Assembly: GCF_000002425.4 (NCBI RefSeq)
Contig: NC_037254.1
Location: 14,791,850-14,855,849 of the forward strand
Length of the DNA stretch: 64,000 nucleotides
From: Physcomitrium patens
Lineage: Eukaryota; Streptophyta; Bryopsida; Funariales; Funariaceae
Direction of reading: 5' to 3'
Every line of letters begins with the position of its first letter. Position 1 is the first letter of the stretch. The notes beneath the pieces were generated by a model, which ran no database searches, was not told the DNA's origin, and saw nothing but the letters and a program-made list of their open reading frames with translations. Made by a program: the position numbers and the translations under genes. Below are positions 1-8,121 of this stretch, piece after piece.

Positions 1-22
1 CTCTAAACTGATACTTCTTTTG

Positions 23-37
23 TTACAATATTAGAGT
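23..37 (+). other. Probable primer-binding site of element B
   Basis: TTACAATATTAGAGT matches the segment at 2321-2335 of element A (TTACAATATCAGAGC), which resembles the plant initiator-Met tRNA primer site (TGGTATCAGAGC). Two C-to-T changes are consistent with decay. The preceding leader bases also resemble A's. Confidence 0.5.
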
Positions 38-165
38 CTTATTCTTCTTGGAGAGAGTGGATTATCCCTTTTCTTGAAGCTCTTAAGGCATTTTAGAGGT
101 TGCAGAGTACCCTCCTTTAAACCAATATTGTCTTCTTGTAGAGTCATTTTTGTCCTTCTCTTAGA

Positions 166-1125
166 ATGGCCGGAGGCCAAGACATTAGTATGACGAAAAG
201 TTCGGAGTCCAAGTTGGATGCTATCATGAATGCCCTTGCTACGTTATCACAAAGAACTGCAGAGATTGAAGGAGTCGTGGCAAGGCTTCATAATGATGGA
301 GCATCTGGTATGGCACAATCTAGGTTATACCAGCCTCAAACTTCTGCACTTGGAGAAGCAACTTTGCCTCAGGTTTGACAAGCACCGCTGGTTCTACAAC
401 ATAAGGAGCCCCAAGTTAGCCTTCCGGATAAGTTCAATGGTACGCATTTCAAGTTTTGAGGATTCGTCAACGAAATCAGGTTGATAACAGTTTTACAGTC
501 CAAATACTATCCAATGGAGGAGTCATGTGTTGGGCTTGTTGGAACCTTACTTACAGGGCAAGCTCTATCATGGTTTGCTTCTTTGTTTGAAAAATGATCG
601 TCCATACTAAACAACTTTGAAACCTTTTTGGAGGCATTTGCGGAAGTATTTGGTGAACACGACAAGGTTCGATGGGCTACAACAAAGATCTGGTCACTAC
701 GACAAGGAATGCGCTCTACATCAGTCCATGCATCGGACTTCAGGCAATTAGCATGCGACATCAATTGAGACGAAGAAGCGTTGATGAATCAATTCTATTG
801 GGATTTAAGGGATGATGTGAAGGATTTGCTATTAACTCTTCCTGATCCGCAAACGCTCAATGAAGCTATTAGCCAAGTTGTGAAGTGCGATAACCGCCTA
901 TTCCAACGCCGTCGAGACCAACGTTCAAGACAACATATGGTTCGCCACATCCCAACTATGTCGGCAAGCAGCATGAATTCATATTCAGAGGTAGAGGACA
1001 TGCAAATTGATGCGGTACGTGTCAAATCCCTTACTCTAGAAGAAAAAAAGCGGCATATGGAGGATGGTCTATGTTTGTATTGCGGTGAAGAAGGCCACAA
1101 AGTTGGAAACTGCCCTAAAAAGTAA
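166..1125 (+). pseudogene. Element B gag, broken
   Basis: Capsid and nucleocapsid polyprotein remnant. The frame opens with ATG at 166 and is interrupted by stops, including 376-378 and 595-597. The longest clean piece is 781-1125. It ends in a CCHC zinc knuckle (CLYCGEEGHKVGNC, 1072-1113), the RNA-binding motif of gag. It aligns with element A gag along its length (for example SWF followed by a stop near 595, and MQIDAVR near 1000). Codons changed to stops suggest long inactivity. Confidence 0.85.
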
Positions 1126-1196
1126 AATCGACGTATTGTCAGGACTAGGGGCGTGTTTCTTTAGGAAAACGAGGATGCCCAGCCACAATAGGAACC

Positions 1197-1758
1197 GTGC
1201 GGCTAAATAGTGAAATATCGCAACAACAACTAGGTTCTTTTCTTTCCGCTCAACCTGCCCTTTGCTTTACAATCCCTTTGTTTATTGGCCCTCAGAAACT
1301 GAGAACCTTAGCATTATTAGATTCAAGAGCATCTGTTTGTTTTTTAGATGAAGAATTTGCGAAGCGTCATAAGATCCCTTTAGTACAAAAATCCAAACTT
1401 GTTCACCTTGAGGTCATAGATGGGCAACCTTTATTGTCTAATAGTGTCACCCATGAATCAGAACCTATAGAAGTGACGTTTAAGGGCCATAGTAATCATA
1501 TTATTTTCAATATTATTAGAATCCCATCAAATCCTGTTATTCTTAGTCTTTCTTGGTTAGAAAAGCATAACCCATCTGTAGATTGGAAGTTGCGGAAGAT
1601 GACCTTTCCCACAAAACCACCCAAGAGCAAGCCTAGTAGAAAACCCCGAATAGAGAAATCCTTATTCATTGGAGCAAGAGCGTTTATAAGATCGTCCAAG
1701 GAAGGCACACCGTTTGACATTTATGCGGCTCTAACTATCGGAGAGAAGATCTCGACAA
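1197..1758 (+). pseudogene. Element B protease region (start of pol), cut by element A
   Basis: Aspartic-protease segment of pol, in the -1 frame relative to gag as in element A. The active-site region reads LLDSRASVCFLDEEFA near residue 40 of the piece: the usual D-S/T-G triad is D-S-R. The piece stays open into the flank of the inserted element, where element A cuts it at 1759-1763 (target duplication). Pol resumes at 8122. Confidence 0.85.
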
Positions 1759-1763
1759 CAAGG
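1759..1763. repeat. Target-site duplication (left) of element A
   Basis: CAAGG directly before the TG of the 5' LTR. The same five bases follow the CA of the 3' LTR at 8117-8121. Five bp is the usual duplication for Ty3/gypsy integration, so A inserted here as one unit. Confidence 0.95.
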
Positions 1764-1846
1764 TGTCACGGACATACATATAATTACCTATATGAATAGA
1801 TAAAAGTATGTAAAAGTAGATAAAAGTAGGTTAATTGTGTAATATC

Positions 1847-1872
1847 TTCTAGAGAAGCTTCTTAGAAGCTTC
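1847..1872 (+). promoter_or_regulatory. Heat-shock-element-like repeat in the A LTR
   Basis: Inverted GAA/TTC units: TTC 1847-1849, GAA 1854-1856, TTC 1859-1861, GAA 1865-1867, TTC 1870-1872. Two GAA-nn-TTC pairs have correct spacing. The gaps between them are 3 or 4 bp instead of 2, so this is an imperfect heat-shock element. It is repeated in the 3' LTR and in element D. Binding by heat-shock factors is inference. Confidence 0.45.
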
Positions 1873-2072
1873 ATAGACGCTGCTTTGACTTTATAGGAGT
1901 CTATAGTTGACTTTTAGGTTAGAAACTTGGTCAACAAGTTAGCCATGTGCCACACATGTTGGAAGCTTAAAGAACAAGCTAACTACGTGGTCCATCCATA
2001 GAAAACTTGCCTTGCAAGCAAAGGCATGTGGCCTAGAAAGTCAACATATATTGAAGGTCATATAGAACATCG

Positions 2073-2080
2073 CCACGTGG
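2073..2080. promoter_or_regulatory. G-box/ABRE-type palindrome in the A LTR
   Basis: CCACGTGG, a perfect palindrome about 16 bp upstream of the TATA box. It is also kept in the 3' LTR and in the element D LTR. G-box cores bind plant bZIP and bHLH factors, including ABA-responsive ones. A role here is inferred from position and conservation. Confidence 0.5.
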
Positions 2081-2095
2081 CTTCTAGTTAGATAG

Positions 2096-2104
2096 TATAT
2101 ATAG
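2096..2104 (+). promoter_or_regulatory. TATA box of the A LTR
   Basis: TATATATAG, the only clear TATA box in the LTR, roughly 200 bp before the LTR end. This is a normal place for the U3/R boundary. An identical copy lies in the 3' LTR. Confidence 0.6.
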
Positions 2105-2320
2105 AGGCAAGAGTGAAGCCCTCTTCACTCTTGTCAACTCCTTTCTTGCTTCTAGTCTAGTTTCAAGGGTCTCTAGTTTTCTTGTATTTTGGCAATAGCC
2201 ATTCCAGTTTCTTTCTTAATATACATATTTCTATTTTGTCCTATTTCTTTTTGAGAAAAGTCTCACTTACTCTTTAGCTTTCATCGAGTTCTTGTCCTTG
2301 ACAGATTGACAAGAGTACAC

Positions 2321-2335
2321 TTACAATATCAGAGC
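2321..2335 (+). other. Probable tRNA primer-binding site of element A
   Basis: TTACAATATCAGAGC. The last nine bases match the core of the initiator-Met tRNA primer site used by many plant gypsy elements. It starts about 17 bp (core 23 bp) after the LTR end, further than the usual 0-5 bp. The matching stretch in element B supports a conserved function. Confidence 0.5.
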
Positions 2336-2515
2336 TTTGTCTTTTCTTGATTAAGAGTGGATTACCCCTTTTTCTTGATAAGACATAAGCGCATTAGAAG
2401 TTGCGGATTACCCTCTTTTAAACTGATATTGTTCTTAGTATTTTCTTTGTTATCAATTCCTCTCTTCTATTTGTTTTGAGCGTTATTAGACATCTTTTCT
2501 TTTCTAAGTGCTACT

Positions 2516-3523
2516 ATGGCAGAGCTTGTTGAAATGAAGAGTGCAATGGCACAGATGCAAGAACAATTGAGGGAGTTAATGCTTGCGATGCATCAACTCA
2601 ATTTACCACCACAAGGAGCAACAAGAATGGTAGGAAGTGAAGATATAGAGATGATTGGGGCTGCTTCAACATCTGCACCAAACCATGTCCCTTCTCCCAG
2701 AATGGAACATCCTTCGAGTGTTAGAGAACCGAGAGTTGCCTTGCCCGAGAAGTTTGATGGTACCAGATCCAAGTTTCGAGGATTCATCAATCAGGACCAA
2801 CTAGTGATTGAACTTCAACCCCAGAGCTATCCAACTCCAGGGTCACAAGTTAGATTCATTGGTACACTTCTTTCAGGTTCAGCATTGTCATGGTTTTCAT
2901 CTTTTCTTGAATGACGAGATCCAATATTGGATAATCTGGAGGCTTTTTTGGCGGAGTTTCGATCCATGTTTGGAGAACATGATGCAATTCGTGTTGCAAC
3001 CAACAAGATCCATATTTTGCGACAAGGCAATCGATCAGTAACATTATATGCTTCGTAATTTTGACAACTTGCAACTGATATCAAGTGGGATGATGCCGCA
3101 CTTGTGAGTCAATTTCTCTACGGATTACAATATGAGGTAAAGAAATTGATGCTTAATTTACCTGATCCTCAAACATTGAGTCAAGCAATTGACTTTGCTG
3201 TGAAGTGCGACAATCGACTTTTTGAATTTCGATCCGAGAGTCGCACAAGTAGGCCTCAACGTTACTACAATTCAATGGCAACACCGACGTCTCCTCAACA
3301 CATACCTTCAGAAGTAGAGGATATGCAAATTGATGCAGTACGTTTCAAACCTCTTACTGAGCAAGAAAAGTCTCGTCGTCGACAAGAAGGATTGTGCTTA
3401 TATTGTGGAGAACCTAAGCACACTGCTCAACATTGTCCAAAGAAGCGACGTAACTACAAAATGAGGAGTACGGCTGTCAAAGAAGACAGTATGTCGGAAA
3501 ACGAATACGTCCAGCTACAATAG
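2516..3523 (+). pseudogene. Element A gag, three in-frame stops
   Basis: Gag polyprotein frame from ATG 2516 to TAG 3521-3523 (335 codons). It carries a coiled N-terminus, the retrotransposon gag domain (SWF motif near 2890) and a C-terminal CCHC zinc knuckle (CLYCGEPKHTAQHC) around 3397-3438. The frame is broken by TGA 2912-2914, TAA 3056-3058 and TGA 3062-3064, so no full gag can be made from this copy without readthrough. Its last 70 nt overlap the pol frame, which lies in the -1 phase. Confidence 0.9.
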
Positions 3524-3528
3524 GGACC

Positions 3529-6500
3529 GTGCGGCTGGAATCTTGTACAACTTCTAATGAAGGTCCTATCCTCTCCTCAGAACCATCTCCTTGTTTTATA
3601 ATAGATGTGCGTTTAGGACCTAATAATTACAAAGCCTCTGCCTTGGTAGATTCAAGAGCCTCATCTTGTTTTTTAGATGAAGAATTTGCTAGATGTCATA
3701 GAATATCATTAATACAAAAAACTAAACCTGTACACGTAGAAGTCATAGATGGTCGTCCGTTGTCTTCTGGAGATGTAACTCACGAAACACTTCCTGTAGA
3801 TGTAGTAATAGATGGTCATAGTAGTTGCGTAATTTTTAATATAATTAGATCTCCCTCTAATCCAGTAATTTTAGGCTTATCATGGTTAGAAAAGTATAAT
3901 CCTCGAATAGATTGGATTTCTCGTAAACTTGATTTTCCTCAGAGGATTAGTAACAGTTCTATTAATCAAGTAAAAAACCATGAGTCTAGTATAGTAAAAC
4001 CCGCACTTATAGGTGCAAAAGCATTTATACACGCAGCAAAAGAAGGATCAACTTTTGCTATTTATGCTGCACCTATTTCTGAAAGCGTAAAGACTTCAAG
4101 TGACATTCCAAGTCAATATCAGGATTATCAAGACGTTTTTGAGAAAAAGAATGCAGATATTCTTCCTAAGCATCGCCCATACGATTGTTCAATCGATCTC
4201 AAGGAAGGAACTCAGCCACCATTTGGACCAATTTACAGTTTATCGCAAGATGAGTTGGCTGAACTCAAGACATATATTGACGAGAATTTAGCGAAGAATT
4301 TCATACGCCATTCAAAATCTCCAGCAGGAGCTCCAATTTTATTCGTAAAGAAAAAAGATGGATCTTTACGAATGTGTGTTGACTATCGAGGACTCAACAA
4401 GATCACAATCAAGAACAGGTATCCATTACCTTTGATATCAGGACTCCTTGACCAGTTAAATGAAGCTAAGATCTATACAAAAATAGATCTAAGAGGAGCA
4501 TATAATCTAGTACGGATCAAAGAAGGAGATGAATGGAAGACTGCGTTTCGAACCAGGTACGGGCATTTTGAATATAATGTCATGCCTTTTGGACTCACGA
4601 ATGCACCAGCTGCTTTTCAACATCTCATGAATGATGTATTTCGTGAATTCTTAGACAATTTTGTCGTCTGCTACCTAGACGATATCCTGATTTATTCTAA
4701 GAATGTTGAAGAACATGAAATACATGTTCGTCAAGTATTACAAAAACTTAGAGATGCAGGATTGTACGCCAAGATGGAAAAGTGTGTATTTCACACTACT
4801 CAAGTTGACTTTTTAGGATACATCATTTCAAATGATGGTCTTATGATGGATTCTAAGAAAGTCCAAACAATCATGGATTGGAAGATTCCAAAGACTGTAA
4901 GAGATGTCCAATGTTTCTTGGGATTTGCCAATTACTATCGGATCTTCATCAAAGACTTCTCACGAGTTGCAGCTCCACTTACACGCTTGACTAGTAAAGA
5001 TAAATTCCAATGGAATCAAGAAGCGGAAGCAGCATTTGAAGCCTTGAAGACATCGTTTGTCTCTGCACCAGTCTTATATCGTGTTGACTTTTCCAAGGTA
5101 TTTTTTATGGAAACAGACGCATCGGATTTTGCCTTGGGTGCAGTTTTATCACAAATGGGAACAGATGACAAACTTCATCCGATAGCTTTTCATTCAAGAA
5201 AATTCTCAGCAGCCGAGATCAATTATGAGATCCACGATAAAGAACTTCTTGCAATCGTGGATTCTTTTCAAGAATGGCGTCATTATCTAGAAGGTGCTTC
5301 TAGTCCAGTCACTGTATATACAGATCACAAGAACCTCGAGTATTTCATGTCAGCACACGTGTTGAATCGTCGTCAAGCTCGTTGGAGTATGTCTTTGTCA
5401 AGATTCGACTTCATTATCACTTATCGACCAAGAAAACAACAAGGTTTGTCCGATGCCCTGTCTAGATGTTCTTATTTTGCACCAAAAGAAGGAGATGCAG
5501 CTTTTGAGCAACAAAGAACGGTCCTCTTGAAACCGGAGCAATTTCATCTCCGAGCAGTGAAATCAACATTGACTGTTGATTCAACTTTTCTCAAGCAAAT
5601 CCAGTCCAGTATGTCCTCAGACCCTCTTGTTCATGATATCGAGAATAATTCTTCCAAGTCTCATGATTCTTCTAAGTTCGAGTTCAAGAATAATCTATTA
5701 TATTTTGAAGGACGCCTATATGTTCCAGAAGGAAAAGCACGTTTGCGTGTTCTTCAAGCACGTCATGACTTTCCAGCAGCAGGGCACTTTGGATATAATA
5801 AGACTCTGGAACTCATATCAAGAGATTTTTGGTGGCCACAAATGTGGAAGTCAGTCAAAGACTTTGTACAATCATGTGATATTTGTTCAAGATCAAAAAT
5901 TCCTCGACATCGACCTTACGGACTTCTTCAGCCATTACCTATACCAGAACAACCATGGTCTTCTGTTTCTATGGATTTCATCACAGATCTTCCAAACTCA
6001 AGATCTTATGATTCTATATTTGTGATAGTAGATCGTTTCACCAAGATGGCACATTTTATGCCATGTACAAAATCTATCACAGGTGAAGAAACAGCTAAGC
6101 TTTTCATTGATAATATCTATCGCTATCATGGATTACCTAAAGATATCATATCGGATAGGGGAACTCAATTTGTGTCGAGATTTTGGAGGACTCTTTTCAA
6201 GATTTTAAAAGTGGACATAAAGCTATCTTCAGCTTTCCATCCTCAAACTGATGGACAAACAGAGCGCGTAAACCAAGTCTTGGAACAGTATTTAAGGTGT
6301 ACCATCAACTACCAACAAGATGATTGGACAAACCTTCTGCCATTGGCAGAGTTTGCTTATAATAATACGGTACATTCCTCCACGCAACAAACACCTTTCT
6401 TTGCCAATTATGGCTATCATCCACGACTTGATACTTTTGATTTTTCAAAAGTTGATAATCCTGCAGCAGAAGATATGGCAAATCGATTGTCAGAGTTACA

Positions 6501-7017
6501 TGCAATAATGAAGGCGCAATTGAAGAAAGCTCAAGAACGACAAAAGATAAATGCAGATGTATATCGTAAAGAGCAACCACAACTCAACGTGGGTGATAAG
6601 GTATGGCTACTTCGTCGCAATATCAAGACTACTCGACCTTGTGACAAGTTGGACTATCGTAGGCTTGGTCCCTTTTCTGTTTCTGAACAGATCAACCCAG
6701 TTGCATATCGGTTACATCTACCGGAGTCAATGAAGATCCATCCTGTATTCCACGTGTCTCTTCTTGAATCATATAAGACAGTGGATATACAAGGAAGAAG
6801 ACAAATGCCACCGCCTCCTATAGAAGTAGATAATAATGAAGAATTTGAGGTGGAAGAGATATTAGACTCAAGGCGGCGCCGAAATAAGCTGGAATATCTT
6901 GTTCATTGGCGCGGATATGATATTAGTGAGCGCACATGGGAGCCATCCAGGAATCTAGCAAATGCATCAGCTAAAGTCAAAGTTTTTCATCAACGACATC
7001 CATCAAAACCAAGATGA
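3529..7017 (+). CDS. Element A pol: protease-RT-RNase H-integrase-chromodomain
   Basis: An uninterrupted pol frame. It is counted here from GTG 3529, but the frame is open from 3454 and overlaps gag in the -1 phase, so translation probably begins by frameshift. Residues below count from 3529 (1162 aa). The protease motif is D41-S42-R43, where D-S/T-G is expected. Reverse transcriptase has YLDD at 382-385. RNase H has acidic residues at D530 and D599. Integrase has an HHCC zinc site (H746, H753, C783, C786) and catalytic D816, D876 and E912 (D-59-D-35-E). A GPF module and a C-terminal chromodomain (about 1105-1155) follow. Chromodomains steer integration to modified chromatin, so this is a chromovirus. 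Element D encodes a near-identical protein, which suggests recent constraint. Confidence 0.95.
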   Translation: MRLESCTTSNEGPILSSEPSPCFIIDVRLGPNNYKASALVDSRASSCFLDEEFARCHRISLIQKTKPVHVEVIDGRPLSSGDVTHETLPVDVVIDGHSSCVIFNIIRSPSNPVILGLSWLEKYNPRIDWISRKLDFPQRISNSSINQVKNHESSIVKPALIGAKAFIHAAKEGSTFAIYAAPISESVKTSSDIPSQYQDYQDVFEKKNADILPKHRPYDCSIDLKEGTQPPFGPIYSLSQDELAELKTYIDENLAKNFIRHSKSPAGAPILFVKKKDGSLRMCVDYRGLNKITIKNRYPLPLISGLLDQLNEAKIYTKIDLRGAYNLVRIKEGDEWKTAFRTRYGHFEYNVMPFGLTNAPAAFQHLMNDVFREFLDNFVVCYLDDILIYSKNVEEHEIHVRQVLQKLRDAGLYAKMEKCVFHTTQVDFLGYIISNDGLMMDSKKVQTIMDWKIPKTVRDVQCFLGFANYYRIFIKDFSRVAAPLTRLTSKDKFQWNQEAEAAFEALKTSFVSAPVLYRVDFSKVFFMETDASDFALGAVLSQMGTDDKLHPIAFHSRKFSAAEINYEIHDKELLAIVDSFQEWRHYLEGASSPVTVYTDHKNLEYFMSAHVLNRRQARWSMSLSRFDFIITYRPRKQQGLSDALSRCSYFAPKEGDAAFEQQRTVLLKPEQFHLRAVKSTLTVDSTFLKQIQSSMSSDPLVHDIENNSSKSHDSSKFEFKNNLLYFEGRLYVPEGKARLRVLQARHDFPAAGHFGYNKTLELISRDFWWPQMWKSVKDFVQSCDICSRSKIPRHRPYGLLQPLPIPEQPWSSVSMDFITDLPNSRSYDSIFVIVDRFTKMAHFMPCTKSITGEETAKLFIDNIYRYHGLPKDIISDRGTQFVSRFWRTLFKILKVDIKLSSAFHPQTDGQTERVNQVLEQYLRCTINYQQDDWTNLLPLAEFAYNNTVHSSTQQTPFFANYGYHPRLDTFDFSKVDNPAAEDMANRLSELHAIMKAQLKKAQERQKINADVYRKEQPQLNVGDKVWLLRRNIKTTRPCDKLDYRRLGPFSVSEQINPVAYRLHLPESMKIHPVFHVSLLESYKTVDIQGRRQMPPPPIEVDNNEEFEVEEILDSRRRRNKLEYLVHWRGYDISERTWEPSRNLANASAKVKVFHQRHPSKPR

Positions 7018-7112
7018 AAACCTCTCTTATAAAAGAGACAAGATTGAGGCAAGATAACATTCAATACCCTATCCTTATTTGTATCTTCTTTGCATTTTGT
7101 GACGCTAATTAG

Positions 7113-7535
7113 ATGGAGAGCCAACAACCAGCGGATTCAACTCAAGAACCTTCGTTTGCTGACTTACCGGATGAGACATTGCAATTGTCACAACCTTCAA
7201 GACGACACAACCGAGATGAAGACCCTCAAGAACGACATGTTCTTCCTCGAATAGATGGTGAGATACAACGCGTTTGGTATCACGACCTTGGAAGAGATTC
7301 TCGATGTTTGGTGATATTATTGGAAATAGGAACGACTCCTGATGGTGTTTCAAATGTATTATTTGAAGGAAGTTATGAAGGCCTCAACAGTGATCAAATA
7401 ACAGGGTGGTCTTCTCGCCCTGGAATGGGACACTATCGATGGCTAAGAGGACCCATCAACTATCTTCGAAGAGAACAAAGATCAGAGTATGTAGCAAATA
7501 CAATTCGCCGCATATTAGATTTTCTCAATATATAA
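7113..7535 (+). CDS. Extra ORF between pol and 3' LTR (140 aa, unknown function)
   Basis: ATG at 7113, 95 bp after the pol stop, and TAA just before the polypurine tract. The N-terminal third is polar and charged (MESQQPADST start, RRHNRDED near residue 30). The C-terminal part is more structured, with GHYRWLRGPIN around residue 105 and a likely terminal helix. No signal peptide or membrane segment is visible, and no known family is recognised. Element B has a broken homologue in the same place (11161-11513) with GHYRWLQG and a similar terminal helix. Element C keeps its decayed counterpart, and element D has lost most of it. Conservation between diverged elements argues that this is a real gene of the family. 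Confidence 0.75.
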   Translation: MESQQPADSTQEPSFADLPDETLQLSQPSRRHNRDEDPQERHVLPRIDGEIQRVWYHDLGRDSRCLVILLEIGTTPDGVSNVLFEGSYEGLNSDQITGWSSRPGMGHYRWLRGPINYLRREQRSEYVANTIRRILDFLNI

Positions 7536-7562
7536 TCACCGCTCCTCGTGGAACTCGTCCCT

Positions 7563-7576
7563 AGAAGGGGGGGTAA
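7563..7576 (+). other. Polypurine tract of element A
   Basis: AGAAGGGGGGG followed by TAA, directly before the 3' LTR. This is the expected plus-strand primer for reverse transcription. The same tract, in reverse complement, borders the LTR of element D at 61009-61022. Confidence 0.85.
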
Positions 7577-8116
7577 TGTCACGGACATACATATAATTAC
7601 CTATATGAATAGATAAAAGTATGTAAAAGTAGATAAAAGTAGGTTAATTGTGTAATATCTTCTAGAGAAGCTTCTTAGAAGCTTCATAGACGCTGCTTTG
7701 ACTTTATAGGAGTCTATAGTTGACTTTTAGGTTAGAAACTTGGTCAACAAGTTAGCCATGTGCCACACATGTTGGAAGCTTAAAGAACAAGCTAACTACG
7801 TGGTCCATCCATAGAAAACTTGCCTTGCAAGCAAAAGCATGTGGCCTAGAAAGTCAACATATATTGGAGGTCTTATAGAACATCGCCACGTGGCTTGTAG
7901 TTAGATAGTATATATAGAGGCAAGAGTGAAGCCCTCTTCACTCTTGTCAACTCCTTTCTTGCTTCTAGTCTAGTTTCAAGGGTCTCTAGTTTTCTTGTAT
8001 TTTGGCAATAGCCATTCCAGTTTCTTTCTTAATATACATATTTCTATTTTGTCCTATTTCTTTTTGAGAAAAGTCTCACTTACTCTTTAGCTTTCATCGA
8101 GTTCTTGTCCTTGACA
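7577..8116 (+). repeat. 3' LTR of element A
   Basis: 540 bp, TGTCACGG...TTGACA. It is nearly identical to 1764-2303 with four substitutions seen by eye, and carries the same HSE-like repeat, G-box and TATA box. Confidence 0.97.
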
Positions 8117-8121
8117 CAAGG
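8117..8121. repeat. Target-site duplication (right) of element A
   Basis: CAAGG directly after the 3' LTR, matching 1759-1763. Element B sequence resumes here. Confidence 0.95.

Larger units (their letters stand above)
1764..2303 (+). repeat. 5' LTR of element A
   Basis: 540 bp, starts TGTCACGG and ends TTGACA, with TG...CA ends. It matches 7577-8116 except for about four substitutions. It contains HSE-like repeats (1847-1872), a palindromic G-box (2073-2080) and a TATA box (2096-2104), and so would drive element transcription. Confidence 0.97.
1764..8116 (+). mobile_element. Element A: young, almost complete Ty3/gypsy chromovirus (6353 bp)
   Basis: Complete LTR retrotransposon in order: 540-bp LTR, primer site, gag, pol (protease, RT, RNase H, integrase, chromodomain), an additional 140-aa ORF, polypurine tract, 540-bp LTR. 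The two LTRs differ at four places by eye (around 2018, 2053, 2060 and 2084 in the 5' copy), so the insertion is recent. It is flanked by CAAGG and lies within the pol of element B. Pol is uninterrupted, but gag carries three stop codons, so the copy is not autonomous as it stands. Confidence 0.95.

Noticed and set aside
595-2914. A shared programmed stop in gag: both A (2912) and B (595) have TGA near the same SWF motif
   Set aside because: Aligned from the SWF motif, the stops fall in adjacent, not identical, codons, so independent nonsense changes are more likely than programmed readthrough.
6305-6580. Minus-strand 91-aa open frame inside element A pol, also present in D (61685-61960)
   Set aside because: It is a shadow of the conserved pol frame; its conservation follows from that of pol.
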